Assembly: GCA_020635135.1 (NCBI GenBank) | Contig: JACKAJ010000015.1 | Coordinates: 558,001 to 622,000, forward strand | Reading direction: 5' to 3' | DNA from: Halobacteriovoraceae bacterium | GTDB lineage: Bacteria; Bdellovibrionota; Bacteriovoracia; Bacteriovoracales; Bacteriovoracaceae | Length of the DNA: 64,000 nucleotides | Shown: positions 17,068 to 25,607 of the stretch, piece after piece | Numbering within the stretch: the stretch's first letter is position 1 | Layout of the letters: each line of letters starts with the position of its first letter | Translations under genes and position numbers: made by a program | The notes under the pieces: model-generated | What the model saw: the letters and a program-made list of their open reading frames with translations, nothing else | What the model was told of the DNA's origin: nothing | Databases searched by the model: none

Positions 17068-18054
17068 TTAAATCATCTCAATGGTATCGAGTTTATAAGT
17101 TTTATTATAATCGTTATTTTCGTCGTGAAAACAGACTTCTTGTTTTTGCCCTGACAAGTTTATGCTAAAGTTTTTGTCTTCTAATAAGATATCTCCATCG
17201 CCAAAAAATCGTAGAGGATAATTGGCGGTATTCATTATTTCAACTCTATCTGTTTCAAAACTTATGAGATTGGGATCATTTTCTGGATAAAATCCAAGTC
17301 TAAATTTCAAAGCCACTTCCATAAAATCTTTTTTATTTTTATGCTTAAAGATTGTGACATTAAACTTTCCATCGTCATTTTTGGTTTTGGGAGCAACGTG
17401 AAAATTCTTTCCTAGAGATCTTTGATTGTTAATAAGCACTAGCGGAGTTTCGACAATTTTGTCCATCAACGTCGAATCGGGGCTATCAATGTATAAGCGA
17501 TGAATTGGTAAAGAATCCATTATAAGCTTTTTAATATAGACTAAAGAATAGATTTCACTTTTAATTTTTTTCATAAACTCTTGATAAGTCTTATACTTTT
17601 TCCGATAGAGGTTTATTTCTTCTACAACATTAGTTATAAAACCAATGCCACCGTTAGTAGCCATAACTCGATCGTTAATATTGATAAGATCAATTTTCTT
17701 AGTAGTGTGATGGATAAACATTTTTGAAATGGTATTAATATTGCTGACAATACCAAGCTCTGAAGCAAAATCGTTTGCCGTTCCGGTAGGAATAACCATC
17801 AACTTGGTTTTTGCCAATTTTCCAGAACGCAAGTTCTGAAGGATAGTATTCACTGTACCATCCCCTCCTAAGCAAAAAATGAAATCGACCTGCTTTCTTT
17901 TATCACTTTCAATTTCCGCTTTGAGGTTTTCTAAGGAATTTGGGGCTTTAAAAACAATATCGTGACGAAAAAATTTTCGTCTTAGTTCTTTTTCCCAAAG
18001 TTCTGCATTGGTTTGGGATGCAAATTTGTTAAAATAAACCGATATTTTGGCCAT
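17068..18054 (-). CDS. Diacylglycerol-kinase-family lipid kinase
   Basis: A 328-residue soluble lipid kinase of the DAGK catalytic family (YegS/DgkB/sphingosine-kinase fold). The nucleotide-binding motif is CLGGDGTVN (GGDGT 63-67), followed by VIPTGTANDFA and the TNGGIGF segment. The C-terminal beta-sandwich includes PLRFFGDGD. The family phosphorylates diacylglycerol, ceramide or long-chain bases using ATP. It is the first gene of a three-gene operon with an SDR and an acyl-ACP-reductase-like protein. The context favours phosphorylation of a lipid intermediate rather than general DAG recycling. Ribosome site GAGAGGAA 4 nt before the ATG. Confidence 0.9.
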   Translation of the reverse strand: MAKISVYFNKFASQTNAELWEKELRRKFFRHDIVFKAPNSLENLKAEIESDKRKQVDFIFCLGGDGTVNTILQNLRSGKLAKTKLMVIPTGTANDFASELGIVSNINTISKMFIHHTTKKIDLININDRVMATNGGIGFITNVVEEINLYRKKYKTYQEFMKKIKSEIYSLVYIKKLIMDSLPIHRLYIDSPDSTLMDKIVETPLVLINNQRSLGKNFHVAPKTKNDDGKFNVTIFKHKNKKDFMEVALKFRLGFYPENDPNLISFETDRVEIMNTANYPLRFFGDGDILLEDKNFSINLSGQKQEVCFHDENNDYNKTYKLDTIEMI

Positions 18055-18195
18055 TTTTCCTCTCTAAGCAAGCCACTATAGCACTGCGTGACGATACGCT
18101 CAACCAATCCTATCGATTCTTCACTTTAAAAAAGTATTGTGTAATTTTTACATTCTCTAGCGAAAGAGCAGCATAATCGCTACTATGCACTCCCT

Positions 18196-18735
18196 ATGAA
18201 AAAATGGTTATTTGTAACTTTATTGACTTGGACAACAATGTGCCTCGGAGCTGGGTTTAAAATTGTGACCCTCAACCCTTTTGATCACCACTATATTCAA
18301 GTAGAAGTTCTCTATCTCGAATATTCAAAAGATCTGCGGGACTACCCCATCTTTTACAAATTTTTTTACTGCGACGATCAAGATGATTGCCAAATATTTG
18401 GAAGTGAAAATGGTTATTACCTAGATGTTCTTTTGAACTATTATGATAACATGATAGCAACAATTGAAGTCAGTAAACTTGCCTCACGCTTAACCGGTCC
18501 CAGCAATCTTGCATTTTCTGTCGCGTATTCAGCTTATCTCAATTTAAAAACCAGAACAATTCTTAGAATTTTTGAGCATATAAATGATGAAAAAGAGGAA
18601 GACCTTACCTTTGGGATATTTAGTAACTCGGATACTATTAAAAATAATTTGACTGAGATTTTTCTTGATATTGCAGGAGCCAATGAAAAAGATGATCAAG
18701 AAAATAAAGAATCCCCCGATGAATCCAAACAGTAA
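18196..18735 (+). CDS. Exported protein, unknown function
   Basis: A 179-residue protein with a signal peptide (MKKWLFVTLLTWTTMCLGA). The mature region has a paired cysteine segment (FYCDDQDDCQ) and an acidic, disordered C-terminus (EKDDQENKESPDESKQ). No family recognised. The ATG lacks a Shine-Dalgarno; the preceding ACTCCCT is identical to that before the GYF-domain gene at 43842. It overlaps the following RNA methyltransferase gene by 53 bp, so the two are probably co-transcribed. Confidence 0.78.
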   Translation: MKKWLFVTLLTWTTMCLGAGFKIVTLNPFDHHYIQVEVLYLEYSKDLRDYPIFYKFFYCDDQDDCQIFGSENGYYLDVLLNYYDNMIATIEVSKLASRLTGPSNLAFSVAYSAYLNLKTRTILRIFEHINDEKEEDLTFGIFSNSDTIKNNLTEIFLDIAGANEKDDQENKESPDESKQ

Positions 18736-19852
18736 AACGTTCACTGGTACAATCGATTCCTTAAGTTTTCGAGGCCTAGGGTGTTGCCGATCACCTGGCG
18801 GAAAAGTCTTTTTTATCCCAGGAAGCTGGCCTGGTGACGAAGCCATTATCGAAATTACAGAAGAAAAGAAAAAGCACGGATTTGCTAAAATCAAAGAAAT
18901 CATCACCCCAAGCCCGCATCGCCGCACAGAAATTCCTTGTCCCTACCACGGTCATACACCTCAAAATTGTGGTGGCTGTCCTTGGCTTATGGCCACTTAT
19001 GATTCTCAACTTGAACAAAAAGAAAACATACTGAAACAACTCATTGAGCGCTACCAAATCCCTCTTGCCAATGGCGTTTTCAAAAAAATTCTTCCCTCTT
19101 CTCATGAGTTTCATTTTAAAAATAGGGTTCAAGTCAAACACCTTGGTTCTCACCTTGGCTTTCAAGCCAATCGCTCTCACCAAGTGATCGATATCCCTGA
19201 GTGTTTGATTATGAATCCGGAACTTCAAGAAATATATAAAGAGCTTCGAGCATCCCTCAAAACAAAGTCGGCAAGTGAAACTGAAGTCTACTCCTTGGAC
19301 GATCAAACTTCTCTTAAGCAATCATTAAATCAGCAGCAAGTTGATTTCCGCCAAGGTCATAGTGCCATGAATGCTTATATGAAAAATTGGCTCTTTGAAC
19401 GTGTCAGTAAGGAATCTTCTAAAGAAGCTATTATTGAACTCTTTTGTGGATCAGGGAACTTCACCGAAACTCTCGTTGCTCTTTCAAACTCTTATCTCGC
19501 AGTTGACAGTGCTGAGTCTGCCATTCAAAAACTCAACTCCCAATTTCCACAGGTCAGTGCCCACGCGCTCAATCTTTACGCTAGCGATACAGTGACAACG
19601 CTGAAAAACCTTTCATTTAGAGCTCGCATGCTCATCCTCGATCCTCCTCGATCTGGGCTCAAAAATATTGCAAACTTCCTCGAAATTTTTCCTAGAGTTG
19701 AATCTATTTTCTATATAAGCTGTGATCCCGATTCTTGGGCCCGCGATATCGCCAGTATTTCAAATCAATTTGAACTGACTGAGATCCAAGCTGTTGATGC
19801 CTTTCCTCATACTCCTCATTTTGAGACTTTGAGCTCTTTGAAGAAAATATAG
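18683..19852 (+). CDS. TrmA/RlmD-family RNA (uracil-C5)-methyltransferase
   Basis: SAM-dependent RNA m5U methyltransferase of 389 residues. The N-terminus is a TRAM RNA-binding domain (FTGTIDSLSFRGLGC, PGDEAIIEI). Next comes an iron-sulfur cysteine cluster: C86, C96 and C99 (CPYH, NCGGCPW) plus a later Cys in IPECLIM. The Rossmann SAM-binding motif is ELFCGSGNFTE, followed by the DPPRSGL loop and the nucleophile in YISCDPDSWARD. It modifies tRNA or 23S rRNA; the exact target is not readable. I chose the ATG at 18683, behind AGGAG, over an upstream TTG at 18665; an ATG at 18719 is also possible. It begins inside the preceding exported-protein gene. Confidence 0.93.
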   Translation: MKKMIKKIKNPPMNPNSKTFTGTIDSLSFRGLGCCRSPGGKVFFIPGSWPGDEAIIEITEEKKKHGFAKIKEIITPSPHRRTEIPCPYHGHTPQNCGGCPWLMATYDSQLEQKENILKQLIERYQIPLANGVFKKILPSSHEFHFKNRVQVKHLGSHLGFQANRSHQVIDIPECLIMNPELQEIYKELRASLKTKSASETEVYSLDDQTSLKQSLNQQQVDFRQGHSAMNAYMKNWLFERVSKESSKEAIIELFCGSGNFTETLVALSNSYLAVDSAESAIQKLNSQFPQVSAHALNLYASDTVTTLKNLSFRARMLILDPPRSGLKNIANFLEIFPRVESIFYISCDPDSWARDIASISNQFELTEIQAVDAFPHTPHFETLSSLKKI

Positions 19853-19975
19853 TTCCCATATAAATATTTCCACTTTCTCGATGTAAGAAAAATTTTCTTT
19901 GCTTATAACTATGTCCTGTAGTATTCCCATGGGCTATTGAATTTAGAATGAATTGATTAGAATAAGGAGAAATAA

Positions 19976-20545
19976 ATGAAATCAATGATTGCTCTTTCAC
20001 TCGTTACATTGGCTTTTAATACTTTTGCTTCACCAAGACCAAAAAAAGAAACTCTTTTACAGGCTCCTTGTTATATTGAGTCATCAGTATTTGGTGGAAC
20101 TGTTGGGAAATTTCTTGATGGTCTTTGGGGAGATGGCGATGGAGTTCTAACATCTTTTTGTAATGCCTCTATTGCTTCAAAATTTTATTATGATAGTGGA
20201 CGTGAAAGAAATATTTCTTACCAAACTGGAAAGGCTTCTTTTAGCTACCTTCTTTGCTCAAAAAAGAGAGTGACTTATTTTGAAAAAGTTGATGGTGAGA
20301 AAAAAGCCGTTAAAACTCAAATCGAATATAGCGCATCTCAGATTAATAAAGAATTTTATGCAAAAGAAGTTGGATTCAATCGAAGCTATATAAAAGAAGA
20401 TATTTTCTTTCAGAGTACTTGTGAAAGCGAAGCTAAAGCAGTTTACAATCAAATTAAGCTTCTTCAACAAGGCTTAACTGAAGAAGAACTCAAAGAGTTT
20501 GTAACAAATTCAGTGCAAAATAAAGTTATTGCAACGGAAGAATAA
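19976..20545 (+). CDS. Exported protein, unknown function
   Basis: A 189-residue protein with a signal peptide (MKSMIALSLVTLAFNTFA). The mature part contains four cysteines (APCYIE, SFCNAS, LLCSKK, STCESE), likely forming disulfides, and the motif GGTVGKFLDGLWGDGDGV. The acidic helical C-terminus includes EEELKEF. No family recognised. Ribosome site AAGGAGA 5 nt upstream. The gene ends in a strong terminator at 20578. Confidence 0.8.
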   Translation: MKSMIALSLVTLAFNTFASPRPKKETLLQAPCYIESSVFGGTVGKFLDGLWGDGDGVLTSFCNASIASKFYYDSGRERNISYQTGKASFSYLLCSKKRVTYFEKVDGEKKAVKTQIEYSASQINKEFYAKEVGFNRSYIKEDIFFQSTCESEAKAVYNQIKLLQQGLTEEELKEFVTNSVQNKVIATEE

Positions 20546-20577
20546 GTCGTATTAAGCTTTAAAATAATACTTAACAG

Positions 20578-20607
20578 AAGGGACAGCTACAGGCTGTCCC
20601 TTTTTTA
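20578..20607 (+). terminator. Rho-independent terminator, 11 nt before the next start codon
   Basis: Perfect stem GGGACAGC / GCTGTCCC extended by AA/TT pairs, loop TACAG, followed by six T and an AT-rich tail. It ends the exported-protein gene at 19976-20545, yet the next gene starts at 20618. Confidence 0.93.
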
Positions 20608-20617
20608 TTTTTAAACA

Positions 20618-21817
20618 ATGAAAGCAATTGCCTTCTTCTTCCTGTTTTCGGTCTCTTTTCAAGGATATTCTCAGTATATCCCTATTTACCGTTACCCCAA
20701 AAACAACCAAACCCAAGAAGCTGCCATTTATCTCAATTTTGGCTTTCTCAAAAAGAATAGCTTTTTTAGCCCATCAAAAGACTACGCAACTCTCGCACAA
20801 TCTTTTAGTGAAAACGAAATCGCCCCGATTCCTTTCCACAATGCACGAGTCGATTTTGATTACAACAAAATAGACGCTTACCCAGCAGAACGCGAAGTCC
20901 TCAGTCTTGAAGAAATACTCTCAGGGGAGCAAAAGTCTTCCTCTTGTGAGGCTCAATGCCCTCGCAATCTTAAAATTTTATATTTGAATAAATCCCATAT
21001 AAAACCCTATCGTGAAAATAGTCTTTCATTTACTAATGATATTAGGGGTTATCGAGATATCGAAAATGTCCCTACGCCAACTTATAATTATTGTCTCGGT
21101 CACTCCCAGGCGACAGCGACTTTGCGCTATCTTTCCATTTTTGATCCAGAAAATGCCTTAAACTCCACAAATCTCGCTCCCCATTCAAAACTTTGGCGCA
21201 AACTCATCAAAGAGCGTATTGAAAAACTCTTTAAGACTAACGAAGCAAGTGTTTTCCCCTATGTTTCCGATCTAGAAGAGCTCTCAGAGGAATTCACAGC
21301 AACTATCAAGTACTACGTCGCCTGGACTTGGTTTAACTATACTGTCTCTTATAAAAATCTTTTTCATTCCTATTTTAATGAAAGCTCTTTTTCTAAAAAT
21401 TATATTGATCGCCTATTAACAAGCTTGAAGATGAGGCTCTTAAGTGGACAACTTCCCCTTATTATCATCAATCCCTGGGGCGACAAATTGGGGCATGGAC
21501 TCCAAGTTTATAAGATTACTCACCACGATGGTGATTACACTCTCTATGTCGATGATAGCAATGTCTCCAAAGGAGATTTCCATGATGCCCTCGATTTTGA
21601 TTCTCAAATAGATATCTCTATTGATCCCAACAATCCCAATGAATACACCGTTTTGTTTGATGAGGGGATTAGAGATCCCGAAGATGTGGGAAATCCCAAG
21701 GCCCTCCATGGAAAAAAAGTTCGAGTGGGAAGAATAGATGAACTACAATTTAATAAAGATTTTTATGCTCGAGCCGTTGAATCACTCCAGCGCTTCTGCC
21801 AAAGTCATTGTCAATAA
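20618..21817 (+). CDS. Exported papain-like cysteine peptidase candidate
   Basis: A 399-residue protein with a signal peptide (MKAIAFFFLFSVSFQGYSQ). It has the layout of a papain-like or C39-like thiol peptidase: C159 in YNYCLGHSQATATLRYL, H293 in LGHGLQVYKI, and an acidic/Asn residue in YTLYVDDSN (312-315), where the family places the third catalytic residue. An extra Cys pair (SCEAQC, 110-114) and a C-terminal pair (FCQSHC) suggest disulfides. Family assignment is by motif only. It has no ribosome site and starts 11 nt after a terminator, so how it is transcribed is unclear. Confidence 0.65.
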   Translation: MKAIAFFFLFSVSFQGYSQYIPIYRYPKNNQTQEAAIYLNFGFLKKNSFFSPSKDYATLAQSFSENEIAPIPFHNARVDFDYNKIDAYPAEREVLSLEEILSGEQKSSSCEAQCPRNLKILYLNKSHIKPYRENSLSFTNDIRGYRDIENVPTPTYNYCLGHSQATATLRYLSIFDPENALNSTNLAPHSKLWRKLIKERIEKLFKTNEASVFPYVSDLEELSEEFTATIKYYVAWTWFNYTVSYKNLFHSYFNESSFSKNYIDRLLTSLKMRLLSGQLPLIIINPWGDKLGHGLQVYKITHHDGDYTLYVDDSNVSKGDFHDALDFDSQIDISIDPNNPNEYTVLFDEGIRDPEDVGNPKALHGKKVRVGRIDELQFNKDFYARAVESLQRFCQSHCQ

Positions 21818-21997
21818 AGACTATCTGCCAATTTTTTTTGCTCTCAATCTTTCATTTTGCTTGTCAAATATTGCTCTTAAGTCTTTGATTTTTAAATAAG
21901 ACCACTGCCAACTTCTATACTATATGAAGATTTATTTAAACAATGCCGATGAGTTTGCATTGGTATTTAGTTTGATTAAATAGCGTGGAGTGTCGTC

Positions 21998-22939
21998 ATG
22001 AAAAAAAGTGTATTGCTCATAATGAGCTTTATCATCTTCGTTAATTGTGGGAAAGAAGGTGATAACTCTGTCGGTTTATCTAGCCTCAACCCAATTTCCC
22101 AAAAAAGCTGTGGCCCCCTTTCTGGTTACGCCGCTAAAGTCAATGAAGGTGTTGTTGAACTCTATTCACTCAATCTAAAAAGTGGAAAAAGTTCTCTGGC
22201 AACAGAAGTCACTGGAGCACGAAGTTTGTGGTCGGGAAAAGGTCCCGTCTACGTAGCACGGAATAATTCACATTACTTGATTGCTGCCGATGAACAAGTT
22301 AAACCTAAACTTTATAAAATTAATTTTCAATCAAAAGAAATTGAAACACCTAGTTTGCTCGATGGGATAGGGAATCCTACTCTCGCTGGGCTCGGGCATG
22401 ATCTCAACATTTATGGAGTTGGTTACCAAGGTAATCAAGCTGTGGCCTTCAAAATTAATATTGAAGAAGACAAACTTGAAGTATTGGGATCACTAGGTGG
22501 ACTCGCTAACGTCGTTAACGGTCAAGTTCAAATAAGTTGTGATGGCGAATTTCTCTATGCACTTGGAGAAACGAATGTAGGGAATCGAATATTTGTATTC
22601 GATATTCTTCAACAAACGGCCCGCAGTCTTCCGGATAATCTAGGAATTGAAACATTCGTGGCCAGCCCCGATGAAGGACAGGTCATCGCAACCAAGACAA
22701 ATGGTGAAGGAAAGCTTGAAATTTTCTCATCTAATATCAGCAATAACTCCATGAGTTCACAATCTTTAGGAGTTTTTGAAGGCCTTGATTTTTGGATTTT
22801 CTCAAGTGCTTTTGATTACAGCACCAATACATTTTACGCCATTGGAAATGCTGGAAAACTTTTTGGATTTCGCTACCAGGGGCAAGAAAACTTAAGCCCG
22901 ATAGATGTTGGATCAAACTTCGTATTGAGCCGAAACTAG
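21998..22939 (+). CDS. Lipoprotein, probable beta-propeller
   Basis: A 313-residue lipoprotein. The signal ends in a lipobox IFVNC (C17). The mature sequence is rich in short beta-strand and Gly/Asn-turn patterns: VELYSLNLKSGKSS, PKLYKINFQSKEIETPS, VAFKINIEEDKLEVLG and RIFVFDILQQTARSLP. These repeat about every 45-50 residues, as in WD40- or YVTN-type propellers. No catalytic motif is seen. Ribosome site TGGAG about 7 nt before the ATG. It converges on the six-gene operon, with 8 nt between the two stop codons. Confidence 0.78.
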   Translation: MKKSVLLIMSFIIFVNCGKEGDNSVGLSSLNPISQKSCGPLSGYAAKVNEGVVELYSLNLKSGKSSLATEVTGARSLWSGKGPVYVARNNSHYLIAADEQVKPKLYKINFQSKEIETPSLLDGIGNPTLAGLGHDLNIYGVGYQGNQAVAFKINIEEDKLEVLGSLGGLANVVNGQVQISCDGEFLYALGETNVGNRIFVFDILQQTARSLPDNLGIETFVASPDEGQVIATKTNGEGKLEIFSSNISNNSMSSQSLGVFEGLDFWIFSSAFDYSTNTFYAIGNAGKLFGFRYQGQENLSPIDVGSNFVLSRN

Positions 22940-22947
22940 GGCGTACC

Positions 22948-25605
22948 CTACTCGAGGATATTGATTTCCCCGCTCTCTCCGTTGAACTCGATATCCATGC
23001 CTGTTTTTAAGCTCTGAGTGAGCCCCTTAACGCCGACAACACAAGGGATACCCATTTCCCTTGCCACAATAGCCGAGTGCGAGAGAAGGCCCCCTCGCTC
23101 TACCAGAAGCCCTGAAGCTGACGGAAACAAAGGAACCCAGCCTGGATCAGTTCTTTTGGTTACCAGAATTTCTCCGTCTAAATTCATATCATCATCCAAA
23201 TCGAGAATAACTTTAGCTTTTCCCTTCACAATTCCAGGGCAACAACCTATTCCAGAAAGTTGTCCTTTTTCAGCAAAATCGATTATTTCTTCTTCAAAAT
23301 GTTGATTCTGCCAATAAACAGCTCCCCGAGTATTAAAACGACTCAAGGGCTCTCGAGCTGCAAAACTCTCATAATCTTCACGGCGAATATTGAGAAGTTT
23401 TTTAAGTGAAAGAGCTGCATTCGTCCCTTCAAGAGCACCCGTCATTTCTTCTAGTGTTAGAAAAAAGATATCTTCATCTTTATCTATAATACCCTGTCTC
23501 GCAAAATTCTTTCCAATGGCATAAAACATTTTTCTAACAATTCCATAAACGCGAGTTCGACAGAAGCGAGTATTTTCTCTGTTTCTTACGGCCTTTCGAG
23601 CGTGTTTCAAACTCCACTTATAGATAAGTTTCTTTAAACCACTAAGCTCGGTAAAAACCTTTTTTTCAGCGGAGGCCCTAATTGTCGTCTCTCGCTCTTC
23701 CATCTTCGATAGATCAAAATTCCCTGTCCGCAAATAATTTTTGATAAAGATAAAAAACAAAGTAGGATCCATGCTCAAATCAATTTGCTCTAACTTCATT
23801 TCAGACATACAGCGGAATCCAAATTTATCAATATAATTTAAAACTTCTTTATAAAAATTTTGAAATGGTGACTGGCGGAGAGCCTCTAAGCAATCGGAAT
23901 CTTCCGTTTCCGTTAAAAGCATCCGCAATTCCTTATTGTCGTTTACAATACTTGCGAGACGCATAATTTCTTTGGTTGGCGCAGCTGATTCGAGATTCCC
24001 ATCTCCACACAAAAGATCGTTTTGAATTGAATCACCAAGCTTTGAAAGCCATTTATTTGTCAGCATTTTAAAAAGCCCAAAGTGAACCATGCAAAGATAG
24101 TCATTAATAATCGGAGCCTTCCAATTTCGAAGATAAACTCTCTCTAAATCTTGATAGTGCTCATAAATCTGATGAGAATCCAATTGGTCGTAGTCGATAT
24201 TTTTATAATGATCATAATGCTCATAAAAGTGTTTTAGAAAATTATCGACCACACTTTGAATTGTATAATGAAAATAAAGGAATTTAAGTCCAGTCACAAA
24301 TCTTCTAATTTTAGAAGTCCACTTCTCTTCAAAAGCTGGTGGCTTAATCCGATCGGCGATCTCATCAGCGAGTTTATGATCTGTCCCCATCATGGTTTCC
24401 ATAAATCCACGGTTATATTTAAATCCAGGGAGGATACTAGTGAGTTTATACCAGTTCAGAATATTATAAAAAACTCTCCCGTAAAAAATCCCCAACATAT
24501 TTCTTAAGAAATAATCCATCTCACGAATACGCTTTTGAGGAACCAATAAGATCTCACAAAACTGGATATAGACTTGATGATAGACATAACGAGCAAAAGA
24601 AAAAGTTAAAGGTTTCGTTAACCCACCATAACTTTCTATAATATTAGAATTGTCCCATATAAATAACTTTCCACTTTCATTGAAAATATTGGTGGTAATG
24701 GGACGCGCTTGGAGGACGTAAAGTTTTCCATCTTTGATGGCCCACTCTATATCTTGCGGGTAGTGATAAAATGCTTCAATTTTCTGAGCGAGTTGAGCTA
24801 TTTCTGTGATCTGCTCATCACTGAGAGTTTTCTCACTGGGATTTTTTAACTCAACTTCTTTGATTCCTTCTCCAGAATCATCAAGCGTTAATTTTTTTTC
24901 TTTCTCAGCAATTTCAGAACTTATAATTTTTTGCTCATGTTTATCGACAATAAAGGTATCCCCATCGATTAGGCCAGAAACCAGTCCTTCACCAACACCA
25001 AAGACACTATTGATGACAATTTCATTACCTTTTTGATTGACTGGATTTCCAGTAAAGACAACTCCACTCACCTCTGGATTAATCATTTCTTGAATCACCA
25101 CGGCCACATCAATATCGATGTGCTCCAAGTGATTATGGACGCGATAGCTGAGACTTCTCTCTGAGTAAGCCGAGGCCCAGCACTTTTTGAGCGCTTCAAT
25201 TAAATTTTCTTTTGACTTAAGATAAAGATAACTTGAAAGTTGACCTGCAAAAGAATGCTGGGAAGAATCTTCATCCACAGCTGACGAGCGAACAGCATAA
25301 AGTTCTGCTTGGATGATCTCCATGGCGCGCTCAACCAGGGTTACCGTTTCAGGGTCAAGATTGGTATTCAAAATAATTTTTTCGATCGTCTCCGCTTTTA
25401 AAGAAAAATCACTTGAGTCGTGGAGAACACTTTCAAATTTTGAAACGAGATCATTCTTTTTCTTGAAATTAGAAAAAATATGTGAACCGATAACAGCCCA
25501 TTTCGGAACATTGGCTCCCATCTGGCTTAAGATATAGAGATTCCCACCCTTACCTCCAGTTCTTTTTTTGACAATATATTTTTCGCTCTCGCTTGTAACC
25601 AACAT
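22948..25605 (-). CDS. Rifampin-phosphotransferase-like dikinase (PPDK_N + His domain)
   Basis: An 885-residue phosphotransferase. The N-terminal third is a PEP synthase/PPDK ATP-grasp domain: YAVRSSAVDEDSSQHSFAGQ, VVIQEMI, SGVVFTGNP and the closing DIEWAIKDGKLYVLQARPI. A helical middle of about 430 residues follows. The C-terminal swivelling phosphohistidine domain has GGLLSHSAIVAREMGIP (H843). The PEP/pyruvate TIM barrel of true PEP synthase is absent. This order and length equal those of rifampin phosphotransferase, which moves the beta-phosphate of ATP to a hydroxyl of its substrate. The middle domain binds the substrate, unknown here. It is the last gene of the operon, 2 nt after the UbiA-like gene, so a pathway intermediate is the likely target. 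Confidence 0.85.
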   Translation of the reverse strand: MLVTSESEKYIVKKRTGGKGGNLYILSQMGANVPKWAVIGSHIFSNFKKKNDLVSKFESVLHDSSDFSLKAETIEKIILNTNLDPETVTLVERAMEIIQAELYAVRSSAVDEDSSQHSFAGQLSSYLYLKSKENLIEALKKCWASAYSERSLSYRVHNHLEHIDIDVAVVIQEMINPEVSGVVFTGNPVNQKGNEIVINSVFGVGEGLVSGLIDGDTFIVDKHEQKIISSEIAEKEKKLTLDDSGEGIKEVELKNPSEKTLSDEQITEIAQLAQKIEAFYHYPQDIEWAIKDGKLYVLQARPITTNIFNESGKLFIWDNSNIIESYGGLTKPLTFSFARYVYHQVYIQFCEILLVPQKRIREMDYFLRNMLGIFYGRVFYNILNWYKLTSILPGFKYNRGFMETMMGTDHKLADEIADRIKPPAFEEKWTSKIRRFVTGLKFLYFHYTIQSVVDNFLKHFYEHYDHYKNIDYDQLDSHQIYEHYQDLERVYLRNWKAPIINDYLCMVHFGLFKMLTNKWLSKLGDSIQNDLLCGDGNLESAAPTKEIMRLASIVNDNKELRMLLTETEDSDCLEALRQSPFQNFYKEVLNYIDKFGFRCMSEMKLEQIDLSMDPTLFFIFIKNYLRTGNFDLSKMEERETTIRASAEKKVFTELSGLKKLIYKWSLKHARKAVRNRENTRFCRTRVYGIVRKMFYAIGKNFARQGIIDKDEDIFFLTLEEMTGALEGTNAALSLKKLLNIRREDYESFAAREPLSRFNTRGAVYWQNQHFEEEIIDFAEKGQLSGIGCCPGIVKGKAKVILDLDDDMNLDGEILVTKRTDPGWVPLFPSASGLLVERGGLLSHSAIVAREMGIPCVVGVKGLTQSLKTGMDIEFNGESGEINILE

Positions 25606-25607
25606 AA

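Noticed and set aside
13945..18054. Bacterial sphingolipid synthesis locus
   Set aside because: A lipid kinase and an SDR are suggestive, but no serine palmitoyltransferase or ceramide synthase gene is in the window.
18665..18682. Upstream TTG start for the RNA methyltransferase
   Set aside because: The ATG at 18683 has AGGAG just ahead, and the extra six residues are not part of the family.
18791..19321. Minus-strand frame of 176 codons opposite the RNA methyltransferase
   Set aside because: It lies wholly inside the clearly coding TRAM and iron-sulfur region of the methyltransferase.
22948..25605. PEP synthase or pyruvate phosphate dikinase
   Set aside because: The PEP/pyruvate-binding barrel is missing and the phosphohistidine domain is C-terminal, as in rifampin phosphotransferase.
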